This document shows positions 7,798-13,789 of a stretch of 13,789 nucleotides of DNA, piece after piece. Below the pieces are notes generated by a model, which saw only the letters and a program-made list of their open reading frames with translations, searched no databases and was not told the origin of the DNA. Numbering within the stretch: position 1 is the first letter of the stretch; every line of letters starts with the position of its first letter. Origin of the DNA: Candidatus Zipacnadia bacterium (GTDB lineage: Bacteria > Armatimonadota > Zipacnadia > Zipacnadales > Zipacnadaceae). Made by a program: the position numbers and the translations under genes. The stretch lies in the NCBI GenBank assembly GCA_029821455.1, contig JALGTI010000052.1, forward strand, positions 1 through 13,789. The letters run 5' to 3'.

Positions 7798-8213
7798 CCT
7801 GAGTGCAGCCGCTATACGCAAGCCCCCCGGACCCAATTTGCAACCGCCCGGCTGACGCATTTGGCCGGGCGGGTCTCTTACGTACCATACGTACCAATGG
7901 GACACCCGCCGGCCAGACCGAGCACCTTTGTGACCAGCAGAGCATGAGCTTGATCTGACGAGAATAGCACCGGTGGTATTGCTCGAGGGATACGGCTGTG
8001 ACTGCCAGAATGTCCCCAATGGCGCCGGGCTGCTGGATTACACGGCTAAAACCGATCCTCCATCCGGTGACATCATCTGGCGCTGTGAGAAGTGATGGCC
8101 GGATTGCCCACTGTTCTCTACCAGCCGGGCCTGCTGGCGGCCGAGGTCGGGGAATCCTGTCCCGTTGAGCCATGGCCGGTCTGCCAGATGTGCCCAATCA
8201 GCTAGTGGGTACT
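7798..8213. other. Intergenic gap between convergent genes; no convincing gene
   Basis: The gap holds the hairpin at 7844-7872 and a short direct repeat, TACGTACCA twice at about 7878-7895. From 7934 to a TGA at 8093-8095 the plus strand is open and reads as a plausible protein tail (GYGCDCQNVPNGAG, then DIIWRCEK), but it has no ATG; only internal GTG or TTG codons and no ribosome site are available. It could be a gene remnant or chance. No tRNA-like fold was seen. Confidence 0.5.
7844..7872 (+). terminator. Probable terminator after the lipoprotein gene
   Basis: CCGCCCGGC (7844-7852) and GCCGGGCGG (7864-7872) form a perfect 9-bp GC-rich stem with an 11-base loop, 46 bases after the lipoprotein stop. 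It is followed by GTCTCTTA, a weak T-tract. Placement at the end of the unit fits an intrinsic terminator, although the poor T-run means termination may need help. Confidence 0.6.
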
Positions 8214-9653
8214 TCAGACCTCCGTAATGCCCTCTGGCATACGCCGTCTGCAGCCACGATAGACGTATACTCCCGCTAAGTAGACCACCAGTCCTATGTC
8301 CGCAACCGCCACCAGAGCTGCAGCAAGGGTGTGGGGTAGCGCCAGTAACGGATAGACAAGCACGAAGAAACCCACCACGCAGGCCGGGGCTATGCCCCAG
8401 GCTCCAGCAGGCCACCGCAGAGCCAGGAGCGACAAGAGTAGCGCGACCGAGACGCCTATAGCCAACGCACCAACAAAGCCGGGCCGGAAGTCACTGAGAG
8501 CCGCCAGTAGCATGAACTCTGCGCAATACGCACCGCCTATCACACCCAGCCGCAGCAAACCTGCGCGAATGCCGGTATTCAGCACACTTACCACAAGTCC
8601 CACGAGCAAGAGCATGCCGCCGCGCCAGGCATATTGCAGCACCCGGGCCACCAGATTGCCCGGTTGCGGGGCATCAGGCAGGTCCACACCCATGCCACGG
8701 GTAGTGATGGCCCGATCCAGCGCCCAGGTCAGTACGGTGCCTCTCCTGTCCGCCGTAGGCTTGATCTCCGTGGGCGTCAGGCAGCCCTCTGGGTAGTTCA
8801 AGCGGTCCTGTGCAACATCGGGCAAGTTCATGCTGAGCCGGAAGTCGCGGATCTCTTCGGCCTTAGAGATCTGATAGTACCAGGTCTCCATGCCGCGTGA
8901 CCTGTACCGGACCTCGACCCTTGCCTGCTGCTCTGGTACCATCGGCATGCTCCAACACACGTCATTACCGCGGAAACTGAGTCGGTTGCTGTAATCCTCC
9001 CCATCCACTGAGACCTGGAAGTCGAGAAATAGGCTCTGCCCAAAGGACATAGGAAAGCGGAAGTTAGCAGTAGTCTCGCAGTCGGCGAAGTTCTTCACCT
9101 CGTACAGAAAATCGCACTCATCCTCAAAGCACGTGTAGTTGGCAGAGCCCTTACGTCGGTAGTTCATCGCAATGGTGACCGTACCTCGGGTCTTGATGAT
9201 CGAATTCTGTTCAATATCGCGGGTGACTTGCTTGGTGATGAAGCGTGGGGGCTCATCCGGGTATCTGCGCGGTAGCTCTTCCTGCACGCTCACAACCACT
9301 GTATGGTCAACCTCCAGTCCCTGTTGCACATGTGGCCGGCCCCAAATGCTGCGCACACTGCGCAGGTTGGCCTCTGTGATGCGCCCATGCTCTCTACGGA
9401 ATGACCGTTCTACATGATTAAGCTGCAGGCGCACTCCCCATAGGATCGCCATAAACAGTCCCGCAGCGACGCTGGCCTCCAGTACGGCCTGCAGCCAAGG
9501 CCAGAAACCAGGCCTTGCCTCAGTCGGTCGGCGCCGCGTGAAGGCCGCCCAGAACACGACAATGGCCCCGAAGGCCATAAGCGCCGCGATCCAGGGCGCT
9601 GCTGCAGCCCAGTTGTGGGCACGACTGAGTATCAGATCCAGAAGCTCCTTCAC
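8214..9653 (-). CDS. Polytopic membrane protein with large extracytoplasmic domain, CreD-like topology
   Basis: The 479-residue product begins at a GTG (9651-9653), with GGGAGG (complement of 9661-9666) seven bases upstream. Predicted layout by eye: membrane segments at about 17-38 and 52-73, a soluble beta-rich region at about 75-335, then five segments between about 343 and 465 and a basic Cys/Arg-rich tail. The start of the soluble region (SIWGRPHVQQGLEV) resembles the WGGPQ-type motif near the start of the periplasmic part of CreD/inner-membrane proteins. The C-terminal helical bundle fits too, but CreD has one N-terminal helix, not two. The soluble domain has several Cys (near 175, 180, 192, 233, 291) that could form disulfides. 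Function is unknown: CreD relatives act in envelope stress downstream of CreBC, and no creBC-like genes are visible here. Alternatively it is an unrelated membrane protein. The gene appears monocistronic and convergent with the lipoprotein gene. Confidence 0.88.
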   Translation of the reverse strand: MKELLDLILSRAHNWAAAAPWIAALMAFGAIVVFWAAFTRRRPTEARPGFWPWLQAVLEASVAAGLFMAILWGVRLQLNHVERSFRREHGRITEANLRSVRSIWGRPHVQQGLEVDHTVVVSVQEELPRRYPDEPPRFITKQVTRDIEQNSIIKTRGTVTIAMNYRRKGSANYTCFEDECDFLYEVKNFADCETTANFRFPMSFGQSLFLDFQVSVDGEDYSNRLSFRGNDVCWSMPMVPEQQARVEVRYRSRGMETWYYQISKAEEIRDFRLSMNLPDVAQDRLNYPEGCLTPTEIKPTADRRGTVLTWALDRAITTRGMGVDLPDAPQPGNLVARVLQYAWRGGMLLLVGLVVSVLNTGIRAGLLRLGVIGGAYCAEFMLLAALSDFRPGFVGALAIGVSVALLLSLLALRWPAGAWGIAPACVVGFFVLVYPLLALPHTLAAALVAVADIGLVVYLAGVYVYRGCRRRMPEGITEV

Positions 9654-10040
9654 GCTTGACCCTCCCGGTGTCCCCGCCTCCCGCGCACGCTAATCCAAAC
9701 GGCTTAGGCATTAGACAAAGGACCACACTGCGTGGTTCCTATGACAGACGCTACATAGCCGGACGCAGGGAAGGTCAAGCGACAGGCTGCGGCGAAATGG
9801 CAAGGTTGGCCTGCCGTGGCTCTAGCGACGTTCCTATCCAGAGGGATGCCACGGCACTTATGGCTACAATGCTGCAGCGCAGCGTGTATCTGAAACTTGC
9901 CATACCGCACGGATGTGCCTTTGTGTGCACGCCCATTGCCAGTAGCTCCGAGAACCTGACAGTATGTTGATGGGTGATCTCGTCACCCATCCGCCTTTGC
10001 AGTACGAAACCGCGAAGCGCGAGACAGGGAGCGACCAACC
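9654..10040. other. Divergent intergenic region between the membrane-protein gene and the 712-residue protein gene
   Basis: The region holds the ribosome site of the minus-strand gene (9661-9666), an imperfect stem at 9720-9739 (GGACCAC / GTGGTTCC with one bulge) and the perfect hairpin at 9969-9991. Open frames here are short, lack ribosome sites and show no protein-like pattern. Promoters for the two divergent genes should lie here, but I could not single out a convincing -35/-10 pair. Confidence 0.5.
9969..9991 (+). promoter_or_regulatory. Perfect 9-bp hairpin in the leader of the following gene
   Basis: GATGGGTGA (9969-9977) and TCACCCATC (9983-9991) are exact complements around the loop TCTCG. 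No T-run follows, so a terminator is unlikely. The position, 50 bases before the encoded signal peptide at 10041, suits either a regulator-binding dyad or a 5'-leader hairpin. The role is inferred. Confidence 0.4.
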
Positions 10041-10118
10041 ATATACCGTTACGCCTCTCGTCTAATCAAGCTGCTTGCCAGCATTGCAATAATCGCGAGC
10101 AATAACGTGGCGTATGCC
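10026..10118 (+). other. In-frame signal-peptide coding segment without a canonical start codon
   Basis: In the same frame as the following gene, 10041-10118 encodes a near-ideal export signal: basic YRYASRLIK, hydrophobic LLASIAIIAS, then NNVAYA before A-N-L. A ribosome site AGGGAG (10026-10031) lies nine bases before codon 10041, but that codon is ATA. No ATG, GTG or TTG exists in frame between the upstream stop at 9975 and GTG 10107. Either ATA initiates (very rare), an ATG was mutated or misread, or the signal is lost in this strain. Confidence 0.55.
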
Positions 10119-10145
10119 GCGAACCTGACCAACAGGAGCGATGCT

Positions 10146-12284
10146 ATGCAGCCATCAGATGCCATTTTTCAAGCGCGCGGTCGTTTCGTCTATGCGACTG
10201 CTGGCGACTATGCGGTTGCCTATGATCAGGCCTGCGGTGGGGTTATGACCTTCGGCCTAGGGGCGGACCACCAGGGCGTGGAACAGTCGCCCTCTCCCCT
10301 TGTGGCTCCATCTGCCCTGCCACCGAGCTGCCTGAGACCGGTTATCGGGCCGGTCGCTGTGCGCGTGCGGCTGACCTGCACGGCGCAGGCGGAGGCTGAC
10401 GACTATCAGAAGTCCGTGCTCATCAAGCAGGAATATGATTGCCAGCCCCGTCTGAGTTTCCTGGAGGAGGGCCCGCAGCGGGTTGCCTTGCGGGTCGAGT
10501 ACCGCCTCCTGGATGAACTCGGCCACTATCACGGTGATGGCCTGCTGGAGGCCTACCTGTACCCCGAGGGCGACCTGGTCTTCCAGAACGCCTTGCGGCT
10601 GATAGATAACCTGTCTCACAGCGTTGTCCAGGACGCATGGCTGGAATTGCCGGTCGCCAATTGTAGTGGCGGGGAACTGGGCACAGGAGACAGGCTTCAG
10701 TTCGATGCAAGCAGTCCGGTCTGTGTTGGACTGCAGGACGAACTGCCGGGACGCTATGCACTCTTAGGCACCAAAGGGGGCCCCTCGGCAGCCCTGTACT
10801 GGCACGCTCACGAGGACCTGTTCGATTGGGCCGCTTCGCACGGTATAACGCCGCCATATTACGAAAAGTGGCCGCGCAAGTATGACCAGGGCTGGGGCGC
10901 ACGCACAGCTTCCTGGCCAACGCATCCGTCTGCGCGGCTGTGCGTCGAGCCGACAGACGGCGGAATGGTGACGCGCCTGCAGTGGCTGACCGACCAGCAG
11001 CTTCCGGCCTCCGGGCTCTGCTGCCGTGGTATTGCGGTGCTGTCGCTGGCCGATAGTGCCGCTGAGTTGCGGCGGCGCGTTGGATGGTTCCAGAATCCTG
11101 TGCTGCCCGAAGCAACCGAGGGCGCTGTATTCCGCCAGTTTGATGAGGCAGATGGCGCACTGGAGATCGCGCAGAAAGAAGCGCAGGCGCGTATCGTGCT
11201 GCCCGCCGATGCCGAGGAGCGCGTGGTTCGGTTCAGAATCTTCCGCAACCTGCGCCATCCATTCCACGCCGGGGCCATCACGCTGACGTGTGATGGTCAG
11301 CCGCTACGCGCACAGCTCATATCCGAGGGCGAGTACACCGATGACCCGCTGGTGGTCACACCCTTCCATAAACACGGTACGACAGATGAGGCGATTGCGT
11401 CGGTGAGTTTGCGTGCTGATGGCCCTCGTGTGATTGAGTATCACGAGCAGGCCGGAGTCCAGGCCTGCTATCAGCGTCGTAGTGAACATCGCAATATCGT
11501 GTTCTGGAGCGACAAGAATCCGCGCAGAGGTCTCTTTGAGCTATCGCTGGCCGACCTGCGCGCCAGACACTTCGTGAGTCACGGCCAGACTGAGCCGGCC
11601 ATCTGGGAAAACGAACTGACCGGCTTTCTGTGTTCGTACATCTTCGAGCGTGACTATATGGTCAACCTGCGGGAGTTCCGGATAGAGAAAAACGGCCCGG
11701 ACGCCGTGGAGCTTTACTGGCGCAGTGTCAATGGTAATGACCGCTGCCAGTCGGAGACATGGCTGCGGGTGCCCTATGACTATCCGCGCTTCCGGATGGA
11801 GGTGGCCCTGCGCGTCACGGTGCTGGAATCCTGGACGCATAACAGGCTGGAGGTCTATGACATCTTCCCGTATCCGACGCGCATTCCCAGAAACTGGCAC
11901 TACCAGACGCTGCTGCATGCCAACACCGAGGGCGGCCTATGGATTACAGAACCGCAGGCTGGCTTCGACAGCCTCATCACAGAAGGTCCGGCCAACCAGT
12001 TCACCGGCGCGGCGCTGTTCACGATGTTCGCCAGTGACCTGGGTAATCTGGTGGTCTACATGCATGACATCGAACCGCCCGGAACGGTCGTGCACCACGG
12101 CCTGTGCTATAACTACACCGACCACCACGTCACCCTGGACCTCAAAGAGGCACCCCAGCCCGGCGATGTGTTCGGTATCAAGTATGAGTTGGAACTATTC
12201 GGTGACGCGCAGACGACTCTCGAACAGGTGAAGCAGATCGCCGAGCAGTCGCTGCAGGCCGGCGGCATCCGGATACCGGAATAG
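10146..12284 (+). CDS. Unrecognised large, probably exported protein (712 residues from ATG 10146)
   Basis: I do not recognise this family. From ATG 10146 the product has 712 residues; AGGAG (10134-10138) lies seven bases before that ATG. GTG 10107 is a weaker alternative, and the true start may be the ATA at 10041, which would add a signal peptide (see that entry). The protein is rich in beta-strand patterns, aromatics and acidic/His motifs such as LYWHAHEDLFDW, PYYEKWPRKYDQGWG, EYHEQAGVQACY and VVYMHDIEPPG, with no transmembrane helices. The overall look is of a multi-domain beta-rich protein such as a carbohydrate-active or sugar-binding enzyme, but no catalytic motif can be assigned and this is only an impression. 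The UroD-like fragment starts 11 bases after the stop codon, so the two, with the methyltransferase, may share a transcript. Confidence 0.85.
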   Translation: MQPSDAIFQARGRFVYATAGDYAVAYDQACGGVMTFGLGADHQGVEQSPSPLVAPSALPPSCLRPVIGPVAVRVRLTCTAQAEADDYQKSVLIKQEYDCQPRLSFLEEGPQRVALRVEYRLLDELGHYHGDGLLEAYLYPEGDLVFQNALRLIDNLSHSVVQDAWLELPVANCSGGELGTGDRLQFDASSPVCVGLQDELPGRYALLGTKGGPSAALYWHAHEDLFDWAASHGITPPYYEKWPRKYDQGWGARTASWPTHPSARLCVEPTDGGMVTRLQWLTDQQLPASGLCCRGIAVLSLADSAAELRRRVGWFQNPVLPEATEGAVFRQFDEADGALEIAQKEAQARIVLPADAEERVVRFRIFRNLRHPFHAGAITLTCDGQPLRAQLISEGEYTDDPLVVTPFHKHGTTDEAIASVSLRADGPRVIEYHEQAGVQACYQRRSEHRNIVFWSDKNPRRGLFELSLADLRARHFVSHGQTEPAIWENELTGFLCSYIFERDYMVNLREFRIEKNGPDAVELYWRSVNGNDRCQSETWLRVPYDYPRFRMEVALRVTVLESWTHNRLEVYDIFPYPTRIPRNWHYQTLLHANTEGGLWITEPQAGFDSLITEGPANQFTGAALFTMFASDLGNLVVYMHDIEPPGTVVHHGLCYNYTDHHVTLDLKEAPQPGDVFGIKYELELFGDAQTTLEQVKQIAEQSLQAGGIRIPE

Positions 12285-12294
12285 TCCCCGGGCT

Positions 12295-12504
12295 GTGGAC
12301 TGCGGACCGGCGCAAGGCTGGCAACTGTTGTTTAGCTTCCCCCTGGAAAACCCTCATCCCGATTTCGAGGCCCTGCAGCGCGTCATTCTTGGTCAGGCGC
12401 TGCCGGAGCGTGTCTTCTTTGTGGAGCTGAAGGTGGATGAGGAGATGCAGAAGTATGTGCTGGAGAACCTGATGGGGCAGACAGGAGGAAGCTGCCATGG
12501 ATAA
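12295..12504 (+). pseudogene. N-terminal fragment of a uroporphyrinogen-decarboxylase-family (UroD-like/corrinoid methyltransferase-like) gene
   Basis: The open frame gives at most 69 residues (GTG 12295; TTG 12328 gives a more natural N-terminus). Its core, PDFEALQRVILGQ, LPERVFFVELKVDEEM and QKYVLENLMG, matches the first ~50 residues of UroD-superfamily proteins, which normally run to about 350-400 residues as a TIM barrel. Here the similarity stops after LMG and the frame ends seven codons later in GGSCHG. The whole barrel is therefore missing and the product cannot be an enzyme. The TAA (12502-12504) overlaps the ATG of the methyltransferase gene (12497) by eight bases, so the fragment may survive as a translationally coupled leader. 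Family recognition is from memory of its N-terminal motif. Confidence 0.6.
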
Positions 12505-13027
12505 ACACAAATCCAATCTTGATTTCCAGCTCATGTCTTTCTGCTACAAGTTCCGTGATCGCTTCCTACCCCGCATAGAGATCTTGAAAGAGGTAGGCAT
12601 AGAGCCAGGCTTTCATGTGCTTGATTATGGCTGCGGCCCCGGGAGCTATATCATTCCCCTTGCGGAATTGGTAGGCAACTCAGGGAGAATCTACGCTCTG
12701 GATATCCACCCACTTGCAATCCAAATGGTGCAGCGCATCGCTTCAAGACAGCACCTGACCAATGTGGAGGCTATCTGTTCCGACCGCGAAACCGGATTGC
12801 CGGATAGCAGCGTAGATGTGGTTCTGTTGTATGATACCTTCCACGACCTCAGTGACCCAGACTCAGTACTGGAAGAGTTACATCGCGTATTGAAACCAAA
12901 TGGAATCCTATCCTTCAGTGACCATCATCTGAAGGAAAATGAGATAATACCCAGGGTAACAGACGGAGGATTGTTCGCGCTGTCCAGAAAAGGGAAACGA
13001 ACATATAGCTTCTTGAAACAGGGATAG
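12497..13027 (+). CDS. Class I SAM-dependent methyltransferase
   Basis: The 176-residue product starts at ATG 12497, with AGGAGG (12483-12488) eight bases upstream. It has a Rossmann-type methyltransferase core: motif I VLDYGCGPG at 41-49, the acidic ribose-binding position Asp69 in YALDIHPLAI, motif II SVDVVLLYDTFHDL at 105-118, and LKPNGILSFSD at 132-142. A 35-residue helical N-terminus (LDFQLMSFCYKFRDRFLPR) precedes the core. It belongs to the compact 'Methyltransf_11/31-like' group, and the length looks complete. The substrate is unknown; a small molecule is likely. Base use is AT-richer than its neighbours: hand counts of three 60-base lines give 50, 53 and 42% GC, against 70% in one line of the preceding gene. 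That suggests acquisition from elsewhere. It overlaps the UroD-like fragment by eight bases. Confidence 0.93.
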   Translation: MDKHKSNLDFQLMSFCYKFRDRFLPRIEILKEVGIEPGFHVLDYGCGPGSYIIPLAELVGNSGRIYALDIHPLAIQMVQRIASRQHLTNVEAICSDRETGLPDSSVDVVLLYDTFHDLSDPDSVLEELHRVLKPNGILSFSDHHLKENEIIPRVTDGGLFALSRKGKRTYSFLKQG

Positions 13028-13158
13028 CAGGGCATCATCCACAAAGCTACACACAAGTTCCCGTGTGCTACCCAGGCCGTGTTGCGCCACAGGACAATCA
13101 CTCACGCCGCGCGAATTGACGCACAAACCCAACGCCACGCTTGGCTAGCCGGCCGTCC

Positions 13159-13789
13159 TCAACACAGCCCCAGTATCCGCCGGGCATTGCCCTCCGCGAT
13201 GGCCTCCCGATGCTCTTCGGCCATCGGAGCCTGGCGCATCCACTCAATCTGAGGCAGCTCCATCTCGGCCCGCAGATAGTCGGTGGCGAAGAGAAGCTTG
13301 CGCCAATGGCGCTCGATAAAGCCCTCGGTGAACTCCGGGTCGCGGGTGACGGCGTTGTAGCCCGAACCGGCTGAGAGGTCGGCGTACATATTCTCATACT
13401 CCCCCAGCAGCCGGTCGGCCGCACCGCCCGCAACAACAGGCGTCTCAGGATAGCCGGCGCTGCCATCGTCATCCGCCGATATTGCGGCCCACCACCTCTG
13501 CCCGTGGCCGATGAAGATAAGGTCGGGGAACTCCTGCAGGCATCGCTCCAGGCGCGGCAGGCTGCAGGTGGCGAAGATCTGCTTATGCAGCGGGTCGTCA
13601 ATCGGCAGGTGGTCCACCAGCTCCCCGAAGCCCTTCACCAGAGGGTGCCTCGCGAAGTGCTCAATCAACTTCGTGCAGTACGGGTTGCGGGGGTCAACGT
13701 GGATGAAGGGGATGAGCCGCTCCGGGTAGGCCTCAGCGGCAGCGATGGCCTGCTCGGTGGTGCAGAACCCGCTGGTCACCTCGGGGCTT
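13159..13789 (-). CDS. Amidohydrolase-family protein (Amidohydro_2, TIM-barrel), 5' end outside the window; apparent internal deletion
   Basis: The frame is open to the right edge and reads SPEVTSGFCTTEQ, so GTG 13777-13779 is internal and the start lies beyond the window. About 209 C-terminal residues are visible. Family features are IPFIHVDPRNP, VKGFGELVDHLPIDDP, LQEFPDLIFIGHGQRWW (a conserved barrel His), DLSAGSGYNAVTRDPEF and LLFATDY (the late metal Asp). In relatives as I remember them, a segment with GLPVLFH and about 20-30 more residues lies between the DDP helix and LPRLE. Here IFATC runs straight into SLPRLERCL, so a conserved His would be missing. The product may be inactive. The gene is convergent with the methyltransferase gene, with a 131-base gap. 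The substrate is unknown; relatives include decarboxylase-like and hydrolytic enzymes. Confidence 0.85.
   Translation of the reverse strand, partial: SPEVTSGFCTTEQAIAAAEAYPERLIPFIHVDPRNPYCTKLIEHFARHPLVKGFGELVDHLPIDDPLHKQIFATCSLPRLERCLQEFPDLIFIGHGQRWWAAISADDDGSAGYPETPVVAGGAADRLLGEYENMYADLSAGSGYNAVTRDPEFTEGFIERHWRKLLFATDYLRAEMELPQIEWMRQAPMAEEHREAIAEGNARRILGLC

Noticed and set aside
7724..8197. 157-codon minus-strand open frame across the convergent gap
   Set aside because: It overlaps the lipoprotein gene end and the terminator hairpin and has no protein-like features.
9656..9970. 104-codon plus-strand open frame in the divergent gap
   Set aside because: Low-complexity, Arg/Ser-rich composition, no ribosome site, and it overlaps the start region of the minus-strand gene.
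13050..13067. CACAC/GTGTG hairpin after the methyltransferase gene as a terminator
   Set aside because: Only a five-base-pair stem, an eight-base loop and no T-run.

Overview
The window looks like a chromosomal piece of a GC-rich, free-living environmental bacterium. No rRNA, tRNA, phage, transposase or CRISPR is visible. The style of the proteins suggests Armatimonadota or a similar environmental phylum: a very large exported protein built from NEW3-like modules with a FlgD-like C-terminal domain, a carboxypeptidase-regulatory-like lipoprotein, a uroporphyrinogen-decarboxylase-family remnant, and an amidohydrolase of the 'SPEVTSGF' type. That placement is an inference from protein style, not a measured result.

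Left part (1-1845): a possible C-terminal scrap of an upstream gene, then a soluble histidine-kinase-like protein that keeps its phospho-acceptor His but has a degraded ATP-binding domain, then a complete stand-alone HD-GYP phosphodiesterase. Between the last two lies a nested stem-loop that contains a -10-like TATACT. The same 8-mer GCTATACT recurs in front of the next gene.

Centre (1846-7797): one gene of about 5.3 kb encodes an exported protein. It has a signal peptide, a papain-like C39-type peptidase domain with visible Cys/His/Asp, seven tandem modules of about 145 residues (period 438 or 432 nt), two further domains, and a FlgD-type Ig-like end. A small lipoprotein gene follows 37 nt later, and a GC-rich hairpin closes the unit.

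Right part (7798-13789): a 416-bp gap separates the lipoprotein from a convergent gene for a polytopic membrane protein with CreD-like topology (minus strand). A 450-490-bp divergent gap follows. Next comes a gene of about 2.1 kb for an unrecognised protein; a good signal peptide is encoded in frame upstream of it but has no NTG start codon. Behind it are the 5' fragment of a uroporphyrinogen-decarboxylase-family gene, overlapping by 8 nt a complete AT-richer SAM-dependent methyltransferase gene. At the right edge is the 3' part of a convergent amidohydrolase gene that seems to lack an internal segment carrying a conserved His.

Themes: (i) a possible c-di-GMP signalling pair beside a large surface or secreted peptidase-repeat protein; (ii) several signs of gene decay or damage within 4 kb on the right (missing start codon, truncated UroD-like gene, internal deletion in the amidohydrolase). 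These could be real erosion or sequence/assembly faults. No complete, clearly new defence or biosynthetic system is evident. The most distinctive element is the C39-peptidase/seven-module protein with its lipoprotein partner.
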